DNA of 39,958 nt from Mucilaginibacter polytrichastri. GTDB taxonomy: Bacteria; Bacteroidota; Bacteroidia; Sphingobacteriales; Sphingobacteriaceae. Location of the stretch: positions 1,064,113 to 1,104,070 of the forward strand of contig NZ_MPPL01000001.1 in assembly GCF_001911425.1 (NCBI RefSeq), given 5' to 3'. Under the pieces are notes generated by a model, which was not told the DNA's origin, ran no database searches, and saw nothing but the letters and a program-made list of their open reading frames with translations. Shown here in pieces: positions 1-9,208 of this stretch. Position 1 is the first letter of the stretch, and each line of letters begins with the position of its first letter. The translations under genes and the position numbers were made by a program.

Positions 1-3000
1 CCAGGGTTGGCCATCATGGTTTTCGCGCAGGGCTTTATATAAGGCAAAGTCAGTTAGCCAATAAGCCTCCTGTTTACAAAAATCTGTAAAGTCTTTTTTT
101 AGGGGCTTAAAATCACTTTTGTAAAAGTTCTCGTAAGCACGGTCAAAAAGTTCCTGTTTCAGGTCTTCTACTTTGGGGAAATTAATTTTATCTGTTTGTG
201 GCAGATGAAAATCATCCAGGTCATCTTCATTTAACAGGCCATCCTTAACCAGTAAAGCCGGACTAATAAGCAGGGTATTACCCGCCATGCTGCTAAACGA
301 GCTATAGGGCGAATAATTTTGATCGGCCCCGATGGGGTTAAGTGGCAACAACTGCCAATATTTTTGCCCGCTTTGGCTTAAAAAATTGGCAAATGAATGC
401 GCACCCGGGCCTATATCGCCAATGCCAAATGCCGAGGGTAACGAACTGATATGCATTAATATACCGGCACCACGGTTATTTTCGGGGTTGCTTAACTTAA
501 TGACTGCCAGTGGCACATGGCGAAATATTTCACTGATTAATAATTCGTCATCCAGTATTTTACCCTTTAAATCTAACGACTGATGCTGCCAATGCCCAGG
601 TGCTTCTTCGGGCAAAATTAGGCGGGTATCTTTCCAGTCGATAGCCGTGATTTCTTTTTGCTGTGCCTTGCAAATGGTGGCTGTGTAAAGCGGAATTGCT
701 ACCACCAGCCATTCATTTTGATTGCGGCGGGCAAAAGCAATAATATTGTCTTTATAAGCACCCTTTACCTTTAGCGGAATGTATTCGCCTTTGGCGAATA
801 GCGCTGCTTCTGAGCTTCTGAGTTTAAATAGTTGCTGCGTGAGCCAAAGTTTAATATGGCCGTTGTAGCGATCGGCCCATAGGTCGGTTAGGGCTTCTGA
901 TGTGTCTGCAGATAGTTTTTTATTTAATAATTTCGAACGCAATTGATAATCTACTGGGCGGCGGTTATCGGGGTCAACCAGGCTCAGGTCCCATAACTCG
1001 CATCCCTGGTAAACATCAGGCAGGCCGGGGCAGGTGAATTTGAGCAATAACTGTGCTAGCGAATTGATAATGCCATGGTCTGCAATATCCTGCTGAAATT
1101 TTTGGAACGATGACCAGAATTCACCTTGCTGGTCTAGTAAGCCGGCGGCAAAATCGAGCGTAGCTTTTTCATATTCCGCATTGGGCTGTGCCCAGTTAGA
1201 GTTTACCTTGCCTTCGCGGAGGGCTTTGGTGAGGTATTCTGCTAAACGCTCGCCAAAATTATCATCGCCTTCGCCGGGCATTGGGTAGGCAGCTGCAATG
1301 GTTTGGTAAATAAAATAGCGATCATTGGCATCCGGAGCGGAAGCAGTGTCTTTATGCAGCTTTTCCCAATGCTTAACAGCATCCAGCCACTCGTGCGGTA
1401 AGGCCGTTAATACGTTTAATCTGGTGCGTACATCTTCGCCACGTTTGGTATCATGGGTTGATGTGCCGTTGAGTGCCAGCGGCCATTGTTTTTGCCGTTG
1501 TTTCATCAGCTTATGGAAATCTTTAACAGATAGTCCAAAAGCATCCGGCGCGTCGCCAACTTCGTTATGGCCTACAAAACGGTTGTAGGTATACATTAGG
1601 GTGTCCTCAACACCTTTGGCCATTAGCGGGCCGCTAAACTGCATTAATCGCTGGTAAAATTGCAAGGCTTTTTGATTATAAGAACTGCGGTTTTCGTGCG
1701 GCTTTTGCAACAGTGTTTTATCAAGCAGATCACATGCTACGGCCAGGTCTTTATTTTCTTTTACAACAGCATGCAGTATAGCCTGTATGCTTTCGGTTTC
1801 GTTATAAATAAGCGGCATTTGATTACCATAATAGCGGTAAACCGGGCAATGAATTAAAAACTGCGCAATGGCATTTTTGAGATTATCGCGTCCAATTAAT
1901 TTGAGCGTTTTATCGTCGGCCAGTTTAAGCTTCAGAAAGTAGTTGAGCAGGTTATCCAACTCGCCCTGCATGTTGGCTTCCAGAATAGTTGCTTTCTTGA
2001 TTAAGATTTGCTGATGAACAGGTTGCTTACTGCCAACCAGCTCCTCATAAAAATGATTGAACTTATTTAGAGATGAACTATCCGTGAGCAGGTTGTTTAC
2101 CTGTGCTAAAAAATCGTAACCGGTGCTACCTTGTAAAGGCCATTGTGCAGGCATTTTTTCGCCTTGCTCCAAAATCTTTTCGGCAACAATATAGGTTTCG
2201 TCGCCGGCCAGTTCGCGCAGGTTATAAAGGTAGGTTTCAGGATTATACAAGCCATCGATATGATCAATCCGCAGACCCTGAAATATGCCTTCATCCACCA
2301 TTTGTTTAATCACCCGGTGGTAATGCTTAAATACTTCGGGCTGCTGTATGTTGAGGCACATCAGGCTGTTTACTGTGAAAAAACGGCGGTAGTTAATTGC
2401 TTTATCTGTTTCTTCCCAGCTGCAGAGGCGGTAGTGCTGTTCGTCTGCCAGTTGCTTTAGCAGTACGGGATTATTATTTATGGTATCGATAGCTGTATGA
2501 AGATGTGCCTTAACCTCGCCTTGTTTTAAAGCAGTAGCGAGTTTAACTAACCATGCGCTCCATTTTAGAGTTAGCTTTTTACTGTCCTTGCCTTTTAATA
2601 TGGCGGTGATCTCAGTTATCAGCTGTTTTAAATTTTCGGGTAATTGTTCACTGTTATGTTGAAGTATGGTTACATATGATTGCAGATTTAAAGGCCAGCT
2701 ATTATCGAAATAGGTAAATTTTAGTTGCTTATTTTGGTATACTACTTTTAACTCACCGCTGTCAATAACATCTGATAATACCTTGCCCAAAAACGGCATC
2801 ATTACGCGTTCATCCTGAAATAATTCGCTGGCCAGGCCCGTATCAAAAAATGAAGCATAAACAGATTGGCGGCCTTTCTCCAGCACATCCATTAACCAGG
2901 GGTTGTTGGCGTGTACACCCATATGGTTAGGCACAATATCCTGCAACCAGCCTATGTTTTTATCCTGCAATTTTTTACTAATAAGGCGCAATTGCTTTTC

Positions 3001-3198
3001 ATTACCAACCTCGGGGTTGATGCGGTGCGGATTAACGCCATCGTAACCATGCGTACTACCAGGAGCGGCTTCAAAAACAGGGGAGGCATAAATGGTGCTT
3101 ACACCCAGTTTTTGCAGGTAACTAATGATTTTCTCGAAGTCACTAAACGTGAACTGCTGATGAAATTGAAGGCGATAGGTTGCAATGGGATTGTACAT
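1..3198 (-). CDS. treY: Malto-oligosyltrehalose synthase fused to 4-alpha-glucanotransferase (TreY-MalQ), C-terminus cut by window edge
   Basis: The frame is open from the ATG at 3198 down to base 1 (1066 codons, no stop in the window). Residues 1-~900 are a full TreY (GH13_26), which turns the reducing-end alpha-1,4 link of a maltodextrin into a trehalose-type alpha-1,1 link. Visible motifs are TYRLQF near the start, STHGYDGVNPHRINPE, DIVPNHMGVHANNPW, the nucleophile motif RIDHIDG (Asp312), the acid motif VAEKIL (Glu340) and PDVYQGCELWDLSLVDPDNR. From about residue 907 the same frame enters a GH77 MalQ N-terminus: RGAGILMHISSLPSAFGIGD, then YWQLLPLNPIGADQNYSPYS, SSMAGNTLL and near the edge WLTDFALYKALRENHDGQPW. 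MalQ would recycle the short maltodextrins that TreY cannot use. The gene is last of the visible glgX-treZ-treY set, separated from treZ by two palindromic repeats. The MalQ catalytic residues lie beyond the edge. TreY identity is very sure; the fusion is directly readable unless a stop or frameshift lies outside the window. Confidence 0.95.
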   Translation of the reverse strand, partial: MYNPIATYRLQFHQQFTFSDFEKIISYLQKLGVSTIYASPVFEAAPGSTHGYDGVNPHRINPEVGNEKQLRLISKKLQDKNIGWLQDIVPNHMGVHANNPWLMDVLEKGRQSVYASFFDTGLASELFQDERVMMPFLGKVLSDVIDSGELKVVYQNKQLKFTYFDNSWPLNLQSYVTILQHNSEQLPENLKQLITEITAILKGKDSKKLTLKWSAWLVKLATALKQGEVKAHLHTAIDTINNNPVLLKQLADEQHYRLCSWEETDKAINYRRFFTVNSLMCLNIQQPEVFKHYHRVIKQMVDEGIFQGLRIDHIDGLYNPETYLYNLRELAGDETYIVAEKILEQGEKMPAQWPLQGSTGYDFLAQVNNLLTDSSSLNKFNHFYEELVGSKQPVHQQILIKKATILEANMQGELDNLLNYFLKLKLADDKTLKLIGRDNLKNAIAQFLIHCPVYRYYGNQMPLIYNETESIQAILHAVVKENKDLAVACDLLDKTLLQKPHENRSSYNQKALQFYQRLMQFSGPLMAKGVEDTLMYTYNRFVGHNEVGDAPDAFGLSVKDFHKLMKQRQKQWPLALNGTSTHDTKRGEDVRTRLNVLTALPHEWLDAVKHWEKLHKDTASAPDANDRYFIYQTIAAAYPMPGEGDDNFGERLAEYLTKALREGKVNSNWAQPNAEYEKATLDFAAGLLDQQGEFWSSFQKFQQDIADHGIINSLAQLLLKFTCPGLPDVYQGCELWDLSLVDPDNRRPVDYQLRSKLLNKKLSADTSEALTDLWADRYNGHIKLWLTQQLFKLRSSEAALFAKGEYIPLKVKGAYKDNIIAFARRNQNEWLVVAIPLYTATICKAQQKEITAIDWKDTRLILPEEAPGHWQHQSLDLKGKILDDELLISEIFRHVPLAVIKLSNPENNRGAGILMHISSLPSAFGIGDIGPGAHSFANFLSQSGQKYWQLLPLNPIGADQNYSPYSSFSSMAGNTLLISPALLVKDGLLNEDDLDDFHLPQTDKINFPKVEDLKQELFDRAYENFYKSDFKPLKKDFTDFCKQEAYWLTDFALYKALRENHDGQPW

Positions 3199-3222
3199 AA
3201 AATATAAGATTGGGTCAAAAGA

Positions 3223-3357
3223 AATTCCCCTCTGCAAAGGGGCGCGTAAGGCTGTGTGCGGGGAGGGGTGTGTTTCTGCGATGAACTCAGCTAATATAAT
3301 AACACACCCCTGCACCCCTCTCAAGAGGGGAATCGCGCGGGGCCATTGCTTTTGTTG
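3223..3357. repeat. Palindromic intergenic repeat, copy 1
   Basis: An imperfect palindrome whose arms start with AATTCCCCTCT and end with AGAGGGGAATCGCGCG. The inner arms are GGGGAGGGGTGTGTT and AACACACCCCTGCACCCC. It shares a 30-base identical core (3253-3282) with copy 2 at 3423-3452. With the second copy it fills most of the 343-base gap between treZ and treY-malQ. It has no open frame of substance. Similar CCCCTCT/AGAGGGG elements are, from memory, common in Sphingobacteriaceae; this was not searched. Confidence 0.8.
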
Positions 3358-3391
3358 GTTTGCTGGTATTTAGAATATATTATATTTGGAA

Positions 3392-3527
3392 AATTCCCCT
3401 CTAGAGAGGGGGCGTGTTTGGTTGTGTGCGGGGAGGGGTGTGTTTCTGCGATATAATCAGCAAATTTAAGAAAATGTCCCTGCGCTCCTCTTAATAGTGG
3501 GGTCGCGCGAAGGCCTTTGCTTTTATT
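3392..3527. repeat. Palindromic intergenic repeat, copy 2
   Basis: A second copy in the same orientation as copy 1, starting AATTCCCCTCTAGAGAGG and carrying the same 30-base core. Its right arm has decayed (TGTCCCTGCGCTCCTC in place of the ACACCCCTGCACCCCTC type), while GTCGCGCGAAGGCC matches the end of copy 1. The copy-to-copy distance is 169-170 bases, and the spacer is AT-rich. Confidence 0.78.
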
Positions 3528-3541
3528 ATGCATTCTCAACA

Positions 3542-5374
3542 TTATCCGATACAATAAATAATTACAGCTTGCGGCTGTAATTCAATGATCGCCTCACTCA
3601 AGAAACTGTTTGGCGATTCTTTGGGGCCACCCCATTCCGGATCTGCAGAATCTAACTGTTTGATCCATTTTTTATCGGTATGCGGCAGGGTAGTTTGCTG
3701 AACCGTGTTTGAAAAGTTCATTAATGCCACCAAATAATCGCCCTGATACCACCGTTGCAGGGTGAGCATCTGTTTGTCCTTGTCTGCATCTGCTTTTACC
3801 TGGTTTCTGTTGAGGTTGTGGATCACGGGCAAGTACTGGCGCAGTTTGATCAGCTTTTTATAATAAGCAAACATAGTTTGGTGTTGGCCCTTATCCTTCA
3901 ACTGCCATTGCAATTTGGATTGTATGAAGGTTTGCTCGTCCATCGGGTCGGGCGCTTCGCCTTCGGCGTGGAAGGCAGCAAATTCGGCCTTGCGGCCTTT
4001 GCGCACGGCCTCGGCCAGCTCGGGGTCGGTATGGCTTACAAAGTATTGGAATGGGTTAGGCTCGCCCCATTCTTCGCCCATAAATAACATGGGGATGAAG
4101 GGGGCAATTAAAGTTGCGGCAGCCATCAGTTTCTGCATCTCGAAACTAAAAAGCTGGCTGCTTCGTTCGCCCAGCATTCGATTGCCAATCTGGTCATGAT
4201 TTTGGGAGAAAACAATGAACTGATTCCCCGGATTATCTGTAGCCTTTACCCCGAAATTTTTATGCCGGTGCGCTGAATATTGCCCGTCGTAAACATACGC
4301 ATCGTTGTAGGTTTTGGCCAAATGTTCAATACCATGAAAGTCTTCGTAATAGCCATCTCTTTCGCCGCCTGCGGTAACGCGTAAGGCATGGTGAAACTCA
4401 TCAATCCATTGCGCATCCATCCCGAAGCCAGCTTTATCAAGCGGGTTAATGTAACGGGTATCATTTAAATCGCATTCTATGATGAGATGGTGCGGGCGGC
4501 CTGTTTCCTTTATTAAATGGTCAACATGCTCCTTAATCTCTGCCAAAATATGTTGCGGACTAAAATCCTTAATGGCGTGCACGGCATCCAACCGCAAGGC
4601 ATCAATATGGAAATCGCGGAACCACATCAGTGCATTCTCTATGTAGTACTGTCGTACAGCATCGCACCAGGCATCATCAAAATTAATGGCGTTGCCCCAG
4701 GGGGTATTATATTTATCGGTAAAGTAGGGGCCGTACTCACTAAAGTAATTCCCTTCTGGGCCAATGTGGTTGTAAACCACATCTAACACCACGGCAATGC
4801 CTTTTTGATGGCAGGTATTAACCAAATGCTGTAATGCTTTTGGCCCGCCGTATGAGCTTTGTACGGCAAATGGATAAACGCCGTCGTAACCCCAGTTACG
4901 TTCGCCGGCGAACTGGGCTACGGGCATAATTTCAATAGCCGTAATACCCAGATTTTTCAGATAATCCAGCTTGCCTTCTATGGCTTCAAATGTGCCTTCG
5001 GGTGTAAATGTACCGGTATGGAGCTCGTAAATGATATACTCGTTAAGGTGCCAGTTTTTCCAGTGCTCATCTGTCCAGGCAAACGCATTGAGATCAATTA
5101 CCTGCGATGCCTCATGAACACCCTTTGGCTGACTTAACGAACTTGGGTCGGGCAGGAACTTGTCGTCATCAAGCACAATTCGGTACAGATCACCATCTTT
5201 TAGTTGGTCGGTCTTTAATGCCCAATAGCCATAGTCCTGTTTCTGCATGGGCAGATCTATCCGGCCTGCGCAAACACGCAAACTTACCCTACCAGCATTT
5301 GGCGCCCATATTAAAGCATTGAACTCGCCGTCCGGATCTATGTTTACCCCTATTGTTCTTTTAACCGTTTCCAT
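3542..5374 (-). CDS. treZ: Malto-oligosyltrehalose trehalohydrolase (TreZ)
   Basis: A cytosolic GH13_10 enzyme of 610 residues (usual size for TreZ) that hydrolyses the alpha-1,4 bond next to the trehalose unit made by TreY, releasing free trehalose. An N-terminal beta-sandwich (~1-100) precedes the barrel. Motifs seen: GYDGVYPFAVQSSYGGP (~162-178), DVVYNHIGPEGNY (~198-210), nucleophile in DALRLDAVHAI (Asp263), acid in IIECDLNDTR (Glu300) and the third acidic residue in FSQNHDQIGNR (Asp394). The segment MDAQWIDEFHHALRV is typical of TreZ rather than of branching enzyme. The ATG at 5374 lies five bases after the glgX stop, so the two are almost certainly co-transcribed and translationally linked. 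No signal peptide. Confidence 0.96.
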   Translation of the reverse strand: METVKRTIGVNIDPDGEFNALIWAPNAGRVSLRVCAGRIDLPMQKQDYGYWALKTDQLKDGDLYRIVLDDDKFLPDPSSLSQPKGVHEASQVIDLNAFAWTDEHWKNWHLNEYIIYELHTGTFTPEGTFEAIEGKLDYLKNLGITAIEIMPVAQFAGERNWGYDGVYPFAVQSSYGGPKALQHLVNTCHQKGIAVVLDVVYNHIGPEGNYFSEYGPYFTDKYNTPWGNAINFDDAWCDAVRQYYIENALMWFRDFHIDALRLDAVHAIKDFSPQHILAEIKEHVDHLIKETGRPHHLIIECDLNDTRYINPLDKAGFGMDAQWIDEFHHALRVTAGGERDGYYEDFHGIEHLAKTYNDAYVYDGQYSAHRHKNFGVKATDNPGNQFIVFSQNHDQIGNRMLGERSSQLFSFEMQKLMAAATLIAPFIPMLFMGEEWGEPNPFQYFVSHTDPELAEAVRKGRKAEFAAFHAEGEAPDPMDEQTFIQSKLQWQLKDKGQHQTMFAYYKKLIKLRQYLPVIHNLNRNQVKADADKDKQMLTLQRWYQGDYLVALMNFSNTVQQTTLPHTDKKWIKQLDSADPEWGGPKESPNSFLSEAIIELQPQAVIIYCIG

Positions 5375-5379
5375 ATTTA

Positions 5380-7509
5380 TTATTCCCCCTGCGGATAGTG
5401 CAATAGTATAATTGAACGTGCATCTACCGTAACCGTTTCTTCTGCCTGGTATTTATCACCATCGCCTGTGGTACCTGTGCCAGTATCAAGCATTACGGTC
5501 CATTCCTTGGCATAGTCTGCCGATGGTAACTTATATTCTATTGTTTCGTGGTGGGCATTAAATATCACATAGAAATTGTCATCAATTAACTGCTCACCTT
5601 TAGCATTGCGAGAGCGCAAAGCCTTGCCGTTCATAAACACCGCCAGCGATTTGGCAAAATCATGGCTCCAGTGTTCATCATTCATTGGCTCACCTGTGGG
5701 TAAAAACCAGGCAATATCTTCCAGGTCACCATCCTTTACGGGCGCGCCCCTAAACCACCTGCGGCGGCAAAATGCCGGGTGATCGCGTCTTATCTTAATT
5801 AATTTTTGCGTAAAGCTTAGCAAGTCCTGGTCTGCTTTTTCCCAATCCATCCACGAGATCTCATTATCCTGGCAGTAGGCATTGTTATTACCTTGTTGTG
5901 TACGGCTCACCTCATCGCCGGCTACCAGCATCGGCACACCTTGTGAAAGAAATAGTGTGGTCAGGAAATTACGTTTCTGCCTTTCGCGCAGCTGGTTTAT
6001 TTCTTCGTTGTCGGTCGGCCCTTCTTCACCACCATTCCATGACCGGTTATTGCTGTCGCCATCATTATTGTCTTCGCCATTGGCCTCATTATGCTTTTCG
6101 TTATAGCTCACCAGGTCATTCAACGTAAAACCATCGTGTGCGGTGATAAAGTTCACACTAGCTGTAGGTCGCCGAAACTCGTCGCGATACAGGTCAGAAC
6201 TACCGGTAAAGCGTTCGGCAAATTCGGCCAGCATACTGTCGGCACCACGCCAGTAATCGCGGATGCAGTCGCGGTATTTTCCATTCCACTCACCCCAGCC
6301 GGCAGGGAATTTACCTACCTGGTAACCTCCTTCGCCAATATCCCAGGGCTCGGCAATCAGCTTTACCTGAGATATAATAGGGTCCTGGTGTATAATATCA
6401 AAAAAGGCACTCAGGCGGTTAACCTCATGCAGTTCGCGGGCAAGTGTAGCGGCAAGGTCAAACCTAAAGCCGTCTACGTGCATATCGGTTATCCAGTAGC
6501 GCAGGCTATCCATAATAAGCCTCAAAACACTTGGTAAATTAGCGTTTAAGGTATTACCGGTACCTGTATAGTCCATGTAAAAGCGTTTGTCATCTTCCAT
6601 CAGGCGGTAATAACTCTCGTTATCCACCCCTTTAAAAGAGATAGTCGGGCCCATCTGGTTGCCTTCGGCAGTATGGTTATAAACCACATCCAGTATCACC
6701 TCTATGCCTGCTTTGTGCAGCTCTTTTACCATGTTCTTAAACTCGTTCACCTGCTCGCCCTGTGTGCCGGTGCAGCCATACAAAACTTCGGGTGCAAAAT
6801 AGCCGATGGTATTGTAGCCCCAATAATTGGTAAGGCCTTTTTCCTTCAGGTGGCGGTCGGCTAAAAAGTGATGCACAGGCAACAATTCAATGGCAGTAAT
6901 GCCCAGGTCTTTTAAATATTTGATGGTAGATGGATGCGCGATCCCGGCATAACTTCCGCGCTGTTCTTCGGGGATATCATTACATAGTTTAGTAAAGCCG
7001 CGTACATGGGCTTCATAAATTATGGTATCGGTATAAGGTATTTTTAGCGGTTTATCATCCCCCCAGTCAAACGACGGGTCAATTACCACACTTTTGGGTA
7101 GATAAGGTGCGCTATCTGTTTCGCTGAAACTCAGGTCTTCGTCGGGGTTGCCAAGTTCGTAACCAAAAAGCGAATCATGCCATTCAATGGGGCCTGCTAT
7201 GGCTTTGGCGTAAGGGTCTATCAGTAATTTATTAGGGTTAAAACGTTGGCCGTTTTCGGGTTCGTAAGGGCCGTAAACACGGTAACCATATAGTTCTCCG
7301 GGTTTAATATCGGGTATAAAGGTGTGCCAGATCTGGTGTGTACGTTCTAATAGTTCAATTCTTGCATACTCTTTTTCGTCAGTAGCAGATTTAAACAAGC
7401 AAACTTCCACTTTGGTAGCTTTGTCTGCATATAAAGCAAAATTTACGCCATTGTCTTTCCAGGTGGCGCCAAGCGGATAAGGTTCTCCAGGGTAGTTTTT
7501 CATAGTCAT
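5380..7509 (-). CDS. glgX: Glycogen debranching enzyme (GlgX)
   Basis: A GH13_11 isoamylase-type enzyme of 709 residues that cuts alpha-1,6 branches of glycogen or limit dextrins, supplying linear chains for TreY. The N-terminus YPGEPYPLGATWKDNGVNFA is the typical start of the CBM48 domain. The catalytic motifs are DGFRFDLA (Asp351), KLIAEPWDIGEGGYQ (Glu387) and FITAHDGFTLNDLVSYNEKH (Asp459), followed by the NGEDNNDGDSNNRSWN stretch characteristic of GlgX/TreX. The frame extends upstream to a TTG at 7524, but the ATG at 7509 (or 7503) fits the family start better. First gene of the leftward trehalose operon; its promoter must lie in 7510-7659. Confidence 0.95.
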   Translation of the reverse strand: MTMKNYPGEPYPLGATWKDNGVNFALYADKATKVEVCLFKSATDEKEYARIELLERTHQIWHTFIPDIKPGELYGYRVYGPYEPENGQRFNPNKLLIDPYAKAIAGPIEWHDSLFGYELGNPDEDLSFSETDSAPYLPKSVVIDPSFDWGDDKPLKIPYTDTIIYEAHVRGFTKLCNDIPEEQRGSYAGIAHPSTIKYLKDLGITAIELLPVHHFLADRHLKEKGLTNYWGYNTIGYFAPEVLYGCTGTQGEQVNEFKNMVKELHKAGIEVILDVVYNHTAEGNQMGPTISFKGVDNESYYRLMEDDKRFYMDYTGTGNTLNANLPSVLRLIMDSLRYWITDMHVDGFRFDLAATLARELHEVNRLSAFFDIIHQDPIISQVKLIAEPWDIGEGGYQVGKFPAGWGEWNGKYRDCIRDYWRGADSMLAEFAERFTGSSDLYRDEFRRPTASVNFITAHDGFTLNDLVSYNEKHNEANGEDNNDGDSNNRSWNGGEEGPTDNEEINQLRERQKRNFLTTLFLSQGVPMLVAGDEVSRTQQGNNNAYCQDNEISWMDWEKADQDLLSFTQKLIKIRRDHPAFCRRRWFRGAPVKDGDLEDIAWFLPTGEPMNDEHWSHDFAKSLAVFMNGKALRSRNAKGEQLIDDNFYVIFNAHHETIEYKLPSADYAKEWTVMLDTGTGTTGDGDKYQAEETVTVDARSIILLHYPQGE

Positions 7510-7659
7510 ATACCCATCAATCAATAATCATTAAAAATGTTTGTGCGAACATCAAAATCTGATAAAATAGTACATTAATTTAACGGCAATGATGTATTTA
7601 TATACAGGTTGTAATTGATAACTTAGTCCACCAATTATAAGTTACCTAACTTCAATATT
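7510..7659. promoter_or_regulatory. Divergent intergenic region between trehalose operon and 3-keto-glycoside locus
   Basis: This AT-rich 150-base gap separates leftward glgX from the rightward gene at 7660, so promoters for both directions are expected here. I see no convincing TTTG...TAnnTTTG pair on either strand and no clear operator palindrome. The assignment rests on gene arrangement only. Confidence 0.4.
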
Positions 7660-9201
7660 ATGAAAAACACCCTGTGCTGTGTGTTTACCGGTTTACTGGT
7701 AACCGCAGCTAGCTACCTGCCGGTTAGTGCACAAACCGGCCCTGGCATTTTTGCCGGGCAAGCCGATGTTGGCCGTGTTAAACATCGCGGTAGCGCAGTT
7801 TATAACCCTGCCTTGCAGCAATATAATATTAAAGGTTCGGGCACCAATATCTGGTTCAATCACGATGAATTTCATTTTGTGTGGAAAAAGATCAAAGGCG
7901 ATTTTATACTGCGCACCAACGCTGCTTTTATTGGCAAAGGGGTAGAGCAGCACCGCAAATGGGGCTGGATGGTACGTACCAGCCTGGATAGCTCGTCGGC
8001 GCATGTAAACGCTGTTGAACATGGAGATGGTTTAACCTCCCTGCAATACCGCCGTACCTCGGGCGCCACTACCGAAGAAATTAAATCGAAAATAACCCAT
8101 GCCGATGTGATCCAGCTGGAGCGGCATGGTACTACCTATACCATGTCTGTAGCCCGTAAGGGTGATACTTTTGTAACTGAAGAAGTAAAAGATATCGATC
8201 TGGGCGATGATGTATATGTTGGCCTGTTTGTATGCTCGCATAACCCGGACGTTATCGAAGAAGCTGTTTTTGACAATGTGCGCATTGTGATACCCGCTGA
8301 TAAAACCATGAACGGTTACCAGAAACATATAGGCAGCAGTATTGAAATTTTAGACCTGGCTACGCAGAACAGTAAGATCATTTACCAGTCGCCAGCATCT
8401 ATCCAGGCTCCCAACTGGACGCCCGATAACAAATCGCTTATTTATAACAAAGAAGGGCTGCTTTATAAGTACGATCTCAAAACCAATACCCCGGCTATAC
8501 TGAATACCGGTAAAGTAAACCAGAACAATAACGATCACGTACTTTCCTTCGATGGTAAAATGCTGGCCATTAGCAGTTCGACTGCGGGCAGCGATGGATC
8601 AATAGGCTGGGTAGTACCGGTAACCGGTGGCGAACCGCGCAGAATGAATGAGGTTGGGCCAAGCTATATGCATGGCTGGTCGCCGGATGGGCAGTACCTG
8701 GTATTTACCGGCCAGCGCGATAAAGAATTTGATATTTACCGCATCCCATCAAAAGGGGGCAAAGAGATTCGCCTGACTACCGCACCCGGACTTGACGACG
8801 GCCCGGAATACACACCCGATGGTAAATACATTTACTTTAATTCTGTACGCAGCGGCCTGATGCAGGTTTGGCGGATGAAAGCCGATGGAACAGAACAAAC
8901 ACAAATTACGCATGATGATTTTAATAACTGGTTTCCGCATGTTTCGCCGGATGGCAAATGGATTTTGTTTATAACCTTCATGAAGGGTGAAGTTGAACCC
9001 GGTGATCATCCTTTTTACAAACATGTTTACCTGCGGATATTACCGGTAAATGGCGGCGATGGTATTGAGCCTAAAGTGGTTGCCTATCTGTATGGCGGGC
9101 AGGGTACTATCAATACGCCATCATGGGCGCCGGATGGCAAGCACCTGGCATTTGTAAGTAATTCACAGTTGTTGTACCCGATCTTCCCGATAGAAAAATA
9201 A
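7660..9201 (+). CDS. Secreted two-domain protein: concanavalin-like N-domain plus TolB-type (PD40) propeller
   Basis: 513 residues with a Sec signal peptide (residues 1-~24, ending PVSAQ), so periplasmic or surface-exposed. Residues ~45-210 resemble the DUF1349-type concanavalin-like fold (GDFILRTNAAFIGKG, WGWMVRTSLDSSSAHVNAVE, VYVGLFVCSHNPDVIEEAVF, FDNVRIV). Residues ~225-505 are a WD40-like propeller with repeated blades marked by SPDGQYLVFTG, TPDGKYIYFNS, SPDGKWILFIT and APDGKHLAFVS. The fold suggests carbohydrate or protein binding, and no catalytic residues can be named. It is the first gene of the rightward locus, seven bases before the next gene, so it probably serves the same glycoside pathway, perhaps in substrate capture. 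That role is inference. The TolB annotation by fold does not mean it belongs to the Tol-Pal system. Confidence 0.85.
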   Translation: MKNTLCCVFTGLLVTAASYLPVSAQTGPGIFAGQADVGRVKHRGSAVYNPALQQYNIKGSGTNIWFNHDEFHFVWKKIKGDFILRTNAAFIGKGVEQHRKWGWMVRTSLDSSSAHVNAVEHGDGLTSLQYRRTSGATTEEIKSKITHADVIQLERHGTTYTMSVARKGDTFVTEEVKDIDLGDDVYVGLFVCSHNPDVIEEAVFDNVRIVIPADKTMNGYQKHIGSSIEILDLATQNSKIIYQSPASIQAPNWTPDNKSLIYNKEGLLYKYDLKTNTPAILNTGKVNQNNNDHVLSFDGKMLAISSSTAGSDGSIGWVVPVTGGEPRRMNEVGPSYMHGWSPDGQYLVFTGQRDKEFDIYRIPSKGGKEIRLTTAPGLDDGPEYTPDGKYIYFNSVRSGLMQVWRMKADGTEQTQITHDDFNNWFPHVSPDGKWILFITFMKGEVEPGDHPFYKHVYLRILPVNGGDGIEPKVVAYLYGGQGTINTPSWAPDGKHLAFVSNSQLLYPIFPIEK

Positions 9202-9208
9202 GCAGTTA

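Noticed and set aside
3321..3554. A 77-codon minus-strand frame across the repeat copies
   Set aside because: It runs through the palindromic repeats and into the treZ 3' end, and its content is repeat-derived with no family resemblance.
7510..7524. TTG start for glgX at 7524
   Set aside because: ATG codons at 7509 and 7503 lie closer to the conserved YPGEPYPLGATW start of the family.
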